Of a DNA stretch of 64,000 bases, positions 49,558 through 57,388 are shown piece after piece. Position 1 is the stretch's first letter. Each line of letters begins with the position of its first letter. Under the pieces are notes generated by a model. The model saw only the letters and a list, made by a program, of their open reading frames with translations, was not told where the DNA came from and made no database searches. A program made the position numbers and the translations under genes. The DNA is from Patescibacteria group bacterium (GTDB taxonomy: Bacteria; Patescibacteria; Paceibacteria; UBA6257; 2-01-FULL-56-20), in assembly GCA_018971305.1 (NCBI GenBank), contig JAGXBC010000004.1, positions 1 through 64,000 of the forward strand, given 5' to 3'.

Positions 49558-50064
49558 TCACTCGATTGATTTCCAGAGGCGCGCTCCGGTTAATCCGTAG
49601 GCCTCGCTCCGATAGCCATACCGACTAGAACTGCTTACAAGAACTGAACCGTCGTTTTGGAAGTCAACGCTTTCCGCCGGGAAATTCAATTGGATTGCCT
49701 TGCGAAGATATGGCGTCCCCTCAGAACTACAAACGATCGCCAACCATGTTTTGCCGCTTTCATCTCCTCCTACGCTCGTAATGAGCATGGCCGCATCCTG
49801 CCAACCGTCGTGATTGAAATCGCCGGATGCAATCTGAGCGATAACGGCCACCTTGGTATTCTTGTCTCCAAGGTAGTAGCCTTCTCCGTCGGAGAAATAA
49901 ATCATTTTCGCTCCGACAAGATAGTGCTCATTCTTCAGGGTGGTCTCGGGGATCGGGGCGGTCATTCTGTCATGAATGACGTTTTGCCGAACTCCGGAAA
50001 AAATCAAGCCAGAAACTGATAAAACGCTAATCAAACTGAGAACGACCACGGTTTTCTTAGGCAT
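49558..50064 (-). CDS. Exported protein with an FG-GAP/VCBS-like stretch
   Basis: A 168-residue protein with an N-terminal signal anchor (5-22). The segment A-S-G-D-F-N-H-D-G-W-Q-D-A-A-M-L matches the calcium-binding FG-GAP/VCBS repeat core (D-x-N-x-D-G-x-x-D). Only one repeat is evident. The C-terminal half is beta-rich. The promoter is exactly consensus (50102-50130) and a Shine-Dalgarno GAGGTG precedes the ATG. Last cassette at the right side of the island. Confidence 0.6.
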   Translation of the reverse strand: MPKKTVVVLSLISVLSVSGLIFSGVRQNVIHDRMTAPIPETTLKNEHYLVGAKMIYFSDGEGYYLGDKNTKVAVIAQIASGDFNHDGWQDAAMLITSVGGDESGKTWLAIVCSSEGTPYLRKAIQLNFPAESVDFQNDGSVLVSSSSRYGYRSEAYGLTGARLWKSIE

Positions 50065-50101
50065 AAATCACCTCACAGAATTTAAATACTAACCTGACGA
50101 T

Positions 50102-50130
50102 ATTATACTCTCTGTTTATAAATATGTCAA
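50102..50130 (-). promoter_or_regulatory. Perfect consensus sigma-70 promoter
   Basis: TTGACA (50125-50130), 17-base spacer, TATAAT (50102-50107), driving the exported 168-residue protein. Confidence 0.85.
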
Positions 50131-50220
50131 TCAAAATCCCCCGCCCGGGGCGGGCTGCCTGAGGCAGGAGGGGGTGGAAACTCACAGTAGATATAAAGGT
50201 AAATAAAAGAAATAAGAAAT

Positions 50221-51132
50221 TTAAAATGGGATCGTTTTTTCTGCTACCTCTTTGGCATCTATATTTAATGTCAATTTTTTAGTAGTCTCCAATCCCCACG
50301 TAATAGTAAAAAGGTGTTTTTGTGACATATTTAGCAAAGAAATATCGTAATCTAACCCTATTTCTCCTTTATCGTAAATTGTATAAAAAATTTTTAATTT
50401 ATTATCCACGTCTTTAACAATAGAAATGCTACCGCTGCTATTTTTTTCATCAAGAAATATTACCTTCTTATCGTCAGCGAAAGAAATATCGCTCGGTGTC
50501 CAAAAAAAGAAGGTGCCCTCCTTGATGTTTAGGATATTTGTTATTAAATCATCTTTAGTCCAGTCATATAAACTAGCACCGTTCGATTTAAAATTTAAAC
50601 TTGTAAATAGTCGATTTTTAATAAAGCCGTTAGCGAAATAAGATAAAATATAATTTTTATCTGACGAATCTTTAATGAACAAATCTAGATTCCATCCATA
50701 TGGTCCATCTTCAAGGTCGGTCATAAATGCTGGCTGTAGGGGGTATACATTGATTTCTGTATCCTTCCCAGGATAAATTGGGTATGCATTATTATAACTA
50801 TTCCGGGCTTCATTACTAAATGAATATCCGCATATATAGATAGTTGAAGCTCCAAGATTTGTTAATTTAACTCGGTTGGTTGCAAAATCAAATTGGGCTT
50901 CTATTTGCGGTAATTCGGATTTCGATAGATTAATAATTACATTTTGTTGAACTATAAGATTTTTTATGGATTGGAATACGGTTTGGTTGGGAGAAATTAT
51001 AAATCCAACCAAGGTCAATATAGCCCCCACCACGGCTATCCACTCTGCTTGTGACTGCCCCCTCAAGGCTAATACAGCAAACACCACCGTCAAACTGCCC
51101 CCGACTATTTGTAGCCACCACCCAAGACTCAT
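50221..51132 (-). CDS. Membrane protein with large beta-rich domain
   Basis: A 303-residue protein with two N-terminal helices (about 7-24 and 31-46) joined by a very short turn, a coiled or helical segment (52-68) and a large beta-rich domain (75-303) rich in Asn, Asp and Tyr, with S-L-N-F-K-S-N-G-A-S-L-Y-D-W resembling a concanavalin-like sandwich. AT-rich codons set it apart from the neighbours. It lies eight bases downstream of the anchored Mrr-type nuclease gene, which also has two N-terminal helices, so the pair may be one unit. Confidence 0.55.
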   Translation of the reverse strand: MSLGWWLQIVGGSLTVVFAVLALRGQSQAEWIAVVGAILTLVGFIISPNQTVFQSIKNLIVQQNVIINLSKSELPQIEAQFDFATNRVKLTNLGASTIYICGYSFSNEARNSYNNAYPIYPGKDTEINVYPLQPAFMTDLEDGPYGWNLDLFIKDSSDKNYILSYFANGFIKNRLFTSLNFKSNGASLYDWTKDDLITNILNIKEGTFFFWTPSDISFADDKKVIFLDEKNSSGSISIVKDVDNKLKIFYTIYDKGEIGLDYDISLLNMSQKHLFTITWGLETTKKLTLNIDAKEVAEKTIPF

Positions 51133-51139
51133 AAGTTTC

Positions 51140-51937
51140 TTATTTAATATTCTTTATATACCTACATTTCGGAAAATTTGAACAACCCCAAAATTGTTTA
51201 CCGGCATAATCCCCTTGATGCGCCGTTCGAAGCTCTAGCTTACCACCACATTGAGGACAAATTTTTTCGTCTTGAGTTGCAGCCGGCTGTTGCGCTGGCA
51301 AATCCTCCGGCACGGCGTCTTTGCCATACGAAAGCCTATAGTATTTGATCAACTTCAAGCCATCGATAAGTTCTATTCTCGGATTTCCTTCAGCAGCCTT
51401 CTCTGCCATCATAGTGAAATTACCCGTTGTAACAAAAAATCCCTTTTCTGCCGGATTATTAATATTGGTAATCGCCCCAAGAAAATCGCGAACTTCGTGC
51501 GGGGTTACTTCTCTGGTTATAAACTTTTTACACTGAATAAAATATTTTTTGCCGTCCTTGTGTGCGATAACATCTATTCCCCCATCGTTTGCCCCACCAA
51601 CAACCTCCGCTTTATATCCCAACCCTTCAAACATATCTGCAACCTCCTTTTCAAACTGCGCCGGCGACATACCTTTTAACATGTATAAAATCTTGTCGTC
51701 GCTTAAAAACGCAAGACCCCTGTTGTCGTGCGCTCTTTTCTTTAGAACAAAATATAAAATTACGCCGACAACCAAAACTACGGTGGCGATAATTCCATAT
51801 AGAATGGCTTGCTCGCGATGTGTATATGCCCAACCAAACAAACCAAGAATAAAAAGACCAATAATGCCGCTGGCAATGTCAACAAGCTCTTCTTTTGGAG
51901 ATTTTCGCCTATAGTAATAACGCCTCCTTCTTGCCAT
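51140..51937 (-). CDS. Membrane-anchored Mrr-type restriction endonuclease-like protein with zinc ribbon
   Basis: A 265-residue protein: basic start (R-R-R-R-Y-Y-Y-R-R-K), two helices (about 22-41 and 47-65), an Mrr-cat nuclease domain (about 88-200) and a C-terminal topoisomerase-type zinc ribbon (C-P-Q-C...W-G-C-S-N-F-P-K-C, 227-262). The nuclease residues are E in F-E-K-E-V, D in D-G-G-I-D-V and the Q-C-K at the end of the strand, i.e. the D-x(n)-Q-x-K form of PD-(D/E)XK. Mrr-type proteins cut modified or foreign DNA; membrane anchoring suggests action on DNA at entry. Confidence 0.82.
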   Translation of the reverse strand: MARRRRYYYRRKSPKEELVDIASGIIGLFILGLFGWAYTHREQAILYGIIATVVLVVGVILYFVLKKRAHDNRGLAFLSDDKILYMLKGMSPAQFEKEVADMFEGLGYKAEVVGGANDGGIDVIAHKDGKKYFIQCKKFITREVTPHEVRDFLGAITNINNPAEKGFFVTTGNFTMMAEKAAEGNPRIELIDGLKLIKYYRLSYGKDAVPEDLPAQQPAATQDEKICPQCGGKLELRTAHQGDYAGKQFWGCSNFPKCRYIKNIK

Positions 51938-51943
51938 ATAATT

Positions 51944-52096
51944 TTACGACTTCTTAAAATCCGCCCAAAGGGAGAATAGGCCGAGCGCGAGGAAGAGCGC
52001 CGCCTCCGCCCAATTCTGTTTTTGCAATGCCTCAATAAGCGCTATACCGAAAAAGATTATGAATACCGTGATGTTTACGAATTTTATGTTTTTCAT
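51944..52096 (-). CDS. Small two-helix membrane protein (50 aa)
   Basis: An ATG at 52096 opens a 50-residue frame ending seven bases before the Mrr-type gene. The sequence has two hydrophobic helices (V-F-I-I-F-F-G-I-A-L-I and A-A-L-F-L-A-L-G-L-F-S-L-W-A) separated by the polar E-A-L-Q-K-Q-N-W, and a basic end. The tight spacing with the downstream gene and the clean profile support a real gene. Function unknown. Confidence 0.55.
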   Translation of the reverse strand: MKNIKFVNITVFIIFFGIALIEALQKQNWAEAALFLALGLFSLWADFKKS

Positions 52097-52123
52097 ATTT
52101 ATCAGTATAATCCCAAATTTTGT

Positions 52124-52681
52124 TTAGCTCAATTTCTTTTCCACCTCCTCCCACGAAAATACCCGCTCAACGTTTTTGGGAAACTCGCCCTCCCTGTTCC
52201 ACGGCTGATCAAAAAGAAAAACTCTTATGCCGGCGGCGGCGCAATCAATGGCCGTAGCCAGATTGTCTTCAATAAAAACGTCTATCTCCAGCTCTTTGCA
52301 TATCCCGGATTTTTTCCCGAAAGTTGTGTGGTGAACGTCCGCGAAGGCGTCCGGAAAACGCCCTTCTATCCACAATTTTGTCTCTTCCCTTTCTTTTGTC
52401 TCTCTCGCTGTGATTATATAAAGTTCGTGTCCCTGGGCTTTGATTGCCTTTATCGCTTTTACGGAACCTGCCACAGGATTGATCTTCTTAAGCTGGTCCG
52501 TAGCAAAAAATTCGTCCAGTTCTTTAACGCGCTCTTCACGCGAGATGCCCCAGGTTTTTTCCCAGGAAAACTCGCGGAAGTCCGCCTTTTTAAAATCGGC
52601 TCCGTGTTTTTTATTGTGCATCTCGATGATAGCGGCTCCGGAATCCGCCACTACGTCATCGAGGTCAAGTCCGATACGCAT
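52124..52681 (-). CDS. HAD-fold 5'-nucleotidase-like hydrolase
   Basis: A 185-residue HAD phosphatase of the NT5C/YqfW type. Motif I D-L-D-D-V-V-A-D-S (residues 5-13), motif II T-A-R-E-T-K, motif III/IV F-I-E-D-N-L-A-T-A. Such enzymes dephosphorylate deoxyribonucleotides. It starts only four bases downstream of the PEP synthase stop, so it is part of the operon glycerate kinase, histidine phosphatase-like, ppsA, nucleotidase. Confidence 0.85.
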   Translation of the reverse strand: MRIGLDLDDVVADSGAAIIEMHNKKHGADFKKADFREFSWEKTWGISREERVKELDEFFATDQLKKINPVAGSVKAIKAIKAQGHELYIITARETKEREETKLWIEGRFPDAFADVHHTTFGKKSGICKELEIDVFIEDNLATAIDCAAAGIRVFLFDQPWNREGEFPKNVERVFSWEEVEKKLS

Positions 52682-52685
52682 TTGG

Positions 52686-55145
52686 TTATTTCCTAACCTG
52701 TTTCTCCTTCTTTGCTATCGCTACCGTGGTTTTCACAACTGTGTCGGGGTTAAGGGACATGCTGTCAATGCCGGCTTCCACAAGGAATTCGGCGAAGTCC
52801 GGATAATCGGACGGGCCCTGGCCGCAGATGCCGATGTATTTGCGCTTTGCTTTGCAGATTTTTATGACGTCCGCTATCAACTTCTTTATCGCCGGATTTT
52901 TTTCGTTCGCCACTTTGCTTACAATTCCCGAATCGCGGTCCAGTCCGAGCGTGAGTTGCGTAAGGTCGTTGGAACCGATAGACATTCCGTCAAAAATTTC
53001 CAAAAATTCGTTTGCCAAAATAACGTTGGATGGAATTTCGCACATCACGTAGATTGGAGTAATTGCTCTGCTTTTATCCTTATTCCTTACTCCTTTCTCC
53101 ACATACCTCGTTACAAGTCCCACCTCTGCCATCGCCTCCTGGGTTTTTATTCCTTCTTCCACCGTGCGGCAGAAGGGCACCATCGGAATCACGTTCGTGA
53201 GGCCCATTTCTTCGCGGACGATTTTCACCGCCGCGGCTTCCATCATAAAAGCCGGCTTGAACTTGGGGTCGTAGTAGCGGGAAGCGCCGCGCCAGCCGAT
53301 CATCGGATTTTCTTCTTTCGGTTCGTAGGCCTCGCCGCCCAAAAGCGTTCTGTATTCGTTGGTCTTGAAGTCCGAGAAGCGGACGATAACCGGCCGTGGG
53401 TAGAAAGCCACGCCTATCTTCGCGATGCCAAAAGCAAGATTATCAATATAATATTTTTTCTGGTCTCTCCAGCCACTCATTTTACCGGCAATCTCCCGGC
53501 GCACGGCTGGTTTTTGTTTGGAAAGATTTAATAAGGCCAAAGGATGAATGCCGATTTTGGAAGCGATAATAAATTCCTCGCGCGCGAGGCCCACGCCGGA
53601 ATTCGGCAGGAAGGACGTTTCAAAAGCGGTGTCGGGCATCGCGACATTGACCATTACTTTGGTTTTCGGGTGCGGGATTTTCTTCAAATCGTGCTCAATA
53701 ACTTTGAACTTCATAAATCCGCGGTAAACGTTGCCGGCACTACCTGTAGTGTCTACCGTAACCGGGTCGCCGGTTTTTATAAATTTAGTGGCGTTCTCCG
53801 TTCCCACAACCGCCGGAATGCCGAGCTCGCGGCTAACTATTGCCGCGTGCGAAGTGCGGCCGCCTTTGTCCGTAACTATCGCCGAGGCAATCTTCATAAT
53901 CGGTTCCCAGTCCGGGTCTGTCATCGTGGTCACCAAGACCTCGCCTTTCTTGAAATCGCGGATGCGTTTCGCGTCCAGTATCACGCGCGCTTTACCGGTT
54001 GCTATCCTTGAACCCACGGATGCCCCGGTTACAATTATCCTTGCTTCTTGCTTCCTACTTCCTACTTCCTGTAAGCGGTATTCCTTAATCTTTGAATAAT
54101 CCTGATTGGCGTGAACGGTCTCAGGCCTCGCCTGAACGATAAAGAGCTCCCCCGTTATGCCGTCTTTTGCCCATTCCATATCCATCGGCGTCCACTTTTT
54201 ATAGTGGTCGCTGTAGTGTTTTTCAATAATCATGCCCCATTGCGCGAGCTGGGAAACTTCTTTATCCGTGAGAACAAAGCGGGCGCGCTCCACGGGCGAC
54301 GTGGGAACTATTTTTGTCTGTTGAATCGCCTGGCCGGCATGGTAGATCATTTTCTGCAATTTAACGCCGAGCTTTTTTTCTATGATCGGATGCGGAACGC
54401 CGGTATCAAGTCCTTTTTTCCAAACGAACCATTCATCCGGCGTCACTTCGCCTTTCACTATCATTTCTCCCAAACCCCAGGAACCGTTGATTAAAACGAC
54501 GTCCGGGAAACCGGACTCGGTGTCCAGCGTGAACATTACGCCGGATGAGGCGCGGTCGGAGCGCACCATTTTCTGCACGCCGACGGAAAGCGCGATCTTC
54601 AGATGGTCAAAGTGGCGGTCGGCGCGGTAGGAAATAGCCCGGTCTGTGAATAAAGATGCCATCGTTGCCCTGACTGCGGCTACAACTTCTTCCGCTCCGC
54701 GGATTCCCAAGTAACTCTCCTGCTCGCCGGCGAAACTTGCTCCCGGCAAATCTTCGGCAGTTGCCGAGGAACGCACAGCTACATCAACATTCTTGCCGTA
54801 ATGTTTTTCCATTTCCCGATAGGAACGGACAACCTCCGCGGATAAATCCTTGGGAAGCTTGGCGTGCATAATCGCGTAGCGTATCGCCGAACCGCGTTCG
54901 TGCAATTCTTTTAAATTTTTCGTTTTCAAACCCTGGAGCGTTTCTTTGATAAATTTATCCAAACCGGTTTTTTTGAGGAAATAGAAATAGGCCGTTGCGG
55001 TAACGACAAATCCGGACGGCACCGGCACGCCTTTGGATTTAAGCGTGCGGATCATTTCTCCGAGCGAAGCATTCTTGCCGCCCACGAGGGAAACATCTTT
55101 AATGCCGACTTCTTCAAAAGGAAGGATTAGTTTTTTGGACTTCAT
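52686..55145 (-). CDS. ppsA: Phosphoenolpyruvate synthase
   Basis: An 819-residue enzyme making phosphoenolpyruvate, AMP and phosphate from pyruvate and ATP (or the reverse in some anaerobes). N-terminal ATP-grasp domain (1-345), swivelling phosphohistidine domain with G-G-R-T-S-H-A-A-I (His433), and a C-terminal PEP/pyruvate barrel ending with G-Q-G-P-S-D-Y-P and the catalytic Cys in I-C-G-Q. The length is normal. In genomes lacking pyruvate kinase it can run in the glycolytic direction. Neighbouring glycerate kinase and the enolase at 38.2 kb cover the adjoining steps. Confidence 0.95.
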   Translation of the reverse strand: MKSKKLILPFEEVGIKDVSLVGGKNASLGEMIRTLKSKGVPVPSGFVVTATAYFYFLKKTGLDKFIKETLQGLKTKNLKELHERGSAIRYAIMHAKLPKDLSAEVVRSYREMEKHYGKNVDVAVRSSATAEDLPGASFAGEQESYLGIRGAEEVVAAVRATMASLFTDRAISYRADRHFDHLKIALSVGVQKMVRSDRASSGVMFTLDTESGFPDVVLINGSWGLGEMIVKGEVTPDEWFVWKKGLDTGVPHPIIEKKLGVKLQKMIYHAGQAIQQTKIVPTSPVERARFVLTDKEVSQLAQWGMIIEKHYSDHYKKWTPMDMEWAKDGITGELFIVQARPETVHANQDYSKIKEYRLQEVGSRKQEARIIVTGASVGSRIATGKARVILDAKRIRDFKKGEVLVTTMTDPDWEPIMKIASAIVTDKGGRTSHAAIVSRELGIPAVVGTENATKFIKTGDPVTVDTTGSAGNVYRGFMKFKVIEHDLKKIPHPKTKVMVNVAMPDTAFETSFLPNSGVGLAREEFIIASKIGIHPLALLNLSKQKPAVRREIAGKMSGWRDQKKYYIDNLAFGIAKIGVAFYPRPVIVRFSDFKTNEYRTLLGGEAYEPKEENPMIGWRGASRYYDPKFKPAFMMEAAAVKIVREEMGLTNVIPMVPFCRTVEEGIKTQEAMAEVGLVTRYVEKGVRNKDKSRAITPIYVMCEIPSNVILANEFLEIFDGMSIGSNDLTQLTLGLDRDSGIVSKVANEKNPAIKKLIADVIKICKAKRKYIGICGQGPSDYPDFAEFLVEAGIDSMSLNPDTVVKTTVAIAKKEKQVRK

Positions 55146-55155
55146 TGGTTATATT

Positions 55156-55695
55156 TTAGAACACATTTTCCAGTTGATAAAGCCACCCGGGCTGCCATTT
55201 CCACGGCTGAGAAATTACGGTTTCCAGGGGAATTTTATTGATAATATTTTCCAAACCGTACTGCGTGGCGCGATGGCCGATGATCATTATCTTCTGGCCG
55301 TCGTATTTTTTGGAAATGTCGCTGAGAAAATCGCGCATGCGCTCGGTTGTTTGCGTATAACTTTCGCCGTTCGGGAAAGGAGTGTTAATTCTCTTCAATT
55401 TTTCCGCCCCAACCTTCTCGCCCGGACCTTGCGTCAAGTCGCCATAATTGCATTCGTTCAGGCGCGCATCTCTTATTATTGGGAATTTATCACCAAAGGC
55501 AAGCTCGCCTGTTCTATATGACCTCTGCAGAGCCGAACAAAATATCGCGGCGAATTTATCGCCCTTATACCTCTCCCCCAATTCTTTCGCCTGCTTTTCT
55601 CCGAGCGGCGACAAGGCAACATCGTTCCAGCCGGAGGCCAGACCGGATTCATTATCGAAACTTGTTCCGTGCGCTTCGAAAATAATTTCTACCAT
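55156..55695 (-). CDS. Histidine phosphatase superfamily protein with altered RHG motif
   Basis: A 179-residue phosphoglycerate-mutase-like fold. The usual R-H-G-E/T catalytic start reads E-A-H-G-T-S (residues 7-12): the phosphate-binding Arg is Ala8 while the nucleophilic His9 is kept. Other landmarks are S-A-L-Q-R-S-Y-R-T (second Arg), A-R-L-N-E-C-N-Y-G-D (acid region) and I-I-G-H-R-A-T (second His, here followed by R). It could still be a phosphatase with another phosphate anchor, or a binding protein. It is located between glycerate kinase and PEP synthase genes. Confidence 0.8.
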   Translation of the reverse strand: MVEIIFEAHGTSFDNESGLASGWNDVALSPLGEKQAKELGERYKGDKFAAIFCSALQRSYRTGELAFGDKFPIIRDARLNECNYGDLTQGPGEKVGAEKLKRINTPFPNGESYTQTTERMRDFLSDISKKYDGQKIMIIGHRATQYGLENIINKIPLETVISQPWKWQPGWLYQLENVF

Positions 55696-55705
55696 GAAAG
55701 ATTTC

Positions 55706-56992
55706 TTACTCCTTTATCGCAATAACTAAATCGGAAACATTGGAACCGGTGTCGCCGGTTACAATATAATTCCCCACTAACTCAAAAAACGGATAGCTGT
55801 TGTTCTCTTGAAGAGATTTTTCTATATCTATTCCCTTTTCTTCGGCGACATTCAAGGTAACCTTATCACAAATCGCGCCGGCGAATTCGCCGTTATCACG
55901 GCCGTCGGAAGCGAGTGTTAAGATAAGCTGTCCGTCTTTTATGTCTGTTAATTGCGAGAGCGCGAGCTGAAGGTTTCTGCCGCCGCGGCCGTTGCTTTTT
56001 ACGCTTACCGTCGTCTCGCCGCCATAAAGCAAAGCGGTTTTTGACTCGCTTCTCTTTAACTCTTCTGCGATATCCCTTCCTACGGCTTGCGCCTCTTCGT
56101 TCATGGTCGTCGTCATAATTTGCGGAGAAAAACCCAACCGCCGCGCTTCGTCGGCCATGGCTTGTAAAGCGATGTCATTCGACACCACAAGGACATTCGC
56201 GACTTTCTCAAAATATTTATCTTCTTTCGGAGTTTCTATCATCATAGAAGCCACGAAGTCACATTCCCGCTTTTTATCATATCTGGCGATTACTTTTTGG
56301 GCATCAGCAATGGTAGTCGTATCTTTCATTGTCGGCCCGGAAGCAACGAATTCAATATCATTGCCAGGCACGTCGGAAAAAACAAGCGAGACCGAACGCG
56401 CCGGATATGCGTATTTCGCCAAAAATCCTCCGCGAGCCAAAGAAATATGTTTGCGCACCGTATTTAGTTCCGTAATATCGGCTCCGGCATCCGTAAGGCA
56501 ATTAAAAATTTTAGCTTCCTCAGAACAAGCCCTATTGGTCGGCTGGCAGAGAAGCGTTGAGCCGCCTCCCGAAATTATAAATATCACCAAGTCGTCTTCC
56601 TTGCAGGCATCCAAAAGATCTATTATTTTTTTCGTGGCGTCCATATTTTCGTCGGTGGGCAGGGGGTGGCTTCCGGCAAACGTTTGAATTCTTTTTAGAG
56701 TTCCTTTGTGCACATCTATAACGATTCCGCCTGTTATGCGCTCGCCTAACACATCTTCCAGCGCCGCACCGGCTTCGAGTGAACATTTGCCCACGCCCAC
56801 AACGTAAAGATTTTTTATTGAAGCGAGGTCAAATTGGTAGTTATTGATGCTGAGTTTGTCGCCTTCCACCCTCACGGCGCGTTTAACAGCCCCATCGGTA
56901 TCTATCGCCGCGAGTCCCGCTTCCGCGATATTCAAAGCGGCCCGCCGCAGGTCGGTGGTTGCCAGATCGTTGAGGTTTTTGATTTTGTTCAC
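55706..56992 (-). CDS. Glycerate kinase (class II, MOFRL family)
   Basis: A 428-residue protein with the DUF4147/GckA-TtuD N-terminal domain (about 1-235; V-G-V-G-K-C-S, G-S-H-P-L-P, I-S-G-G-G-S-T-L-L) and the MOFRL C-terminal domain (about 300-420; G-G-E-T-T-V, N-L-Q-L-A-L, D-G-R-D). It phosphorylates D-glycerate to 2-phosphoglycerate using ATP, feeding directly into enolase and then PEP synthase. First gene of the operon running to the nucleotidase. Confidence 0.92.
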   Translation of the reverse strand: MNKIKNLNDLATTDLRRAALNIAEAGLAAIDTDGAVKRAVRVEGDKLSINNYQFDLASIKNLYVVGVGKCSLEAGAALEDVLGERITGGIVIDVHKGTLKRIQTFAGSHPLPTDENMDATKKIIDLLDACKEDDLVIFIISGGGSTLLCQPTNRACSEEAKIFNCLTDAGADITELNTVRKHISLARGGFLAKYAYPARSVSLVFSDVPGNDIEFVASGPTMKDTTTIADAQKVIARYDKKRECDFVASMMIETPKEDKYFEKVANVLVVSNDIALQAMADEARRLGFSPQIMTTTMNEEAQAVGRDIAEELKRSESKTALLYGGETTVSVKSNGRGGRNLQLALSQLTDIKDGQLILTLASDGRDNGEFAGAICDKVTLNVAEEKGIDIEKSLQENNSYPFFELVGNYIVTGDTGSNVSDLVIAIKE

Positions 56993-57024
56993 AATTAAAT
57001 ACTACAACTTTTTGGCGCACAAAA

Positions 57025-57055
57025 AAACGGCGCAGTTCTTATGAACGCGCCGTTT
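57025..57055 (-). terminator. Terminator after the 66-residue membrane protein gene
   Basis: Stem AAACGGCGC/GCGCCGTTT with an inner GTTC/GAAC pair, TTTTTTT on the minus strand. Confidence 0.85.
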
Positions 57056-57065
57056 AATTTCCTTA

Positions 57066-57266
57066 TTATTTATAGCACCTCCTCACTACGGGGCAGAAAG
57101 TTATAGACAGATTAACCAGCACCCAGAGGACAAGAGAGTTTAAGAATAAGTTTCCCAACACACCGAATAGATACTGAACATAATACAAAAACGCGAAAAA
57201 GGAAACTTCGGAAATTACTCCATAAACGAACTCTTTGGTTTTATTCATTTTAGATTTTTGTTTCAT
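57066..57266 (-). CDS. Small membrane protein (66 aa)
   Basis: A 66-residue protein with a basic start (K-Q-K-S-K-M-N-K-T-K) and two hydrophobic helices (about 12-32 and 35-56), ending in C-P-V-V-R-R-C-Y-K with two cysteines. GAAAGG precedes the ATG, a TATACT/TATAAA box lies upstream and a strong terminator follows, making it a single-gene unit like the island cassettes. No family recognised. Confidence 0.55.
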   Translation of the reverse strand: MKQKSKMNKTKEFVYGVISEVSFFAFLYYVQYLFGVLGNLFLNSLVLWVLVNLSITFCPVVRRCYK

Positions 57267-57388
57267 AGGTTCGGCCTTTCTTTATAGTATATAACAATTT
57301 AGTTTTAAATGTTATCGCACTGCCATTATCCGAATATTCTCAACAATTCTTTTTCGGATTCTAAAGTATATTCGCCCTCTCGATCATC

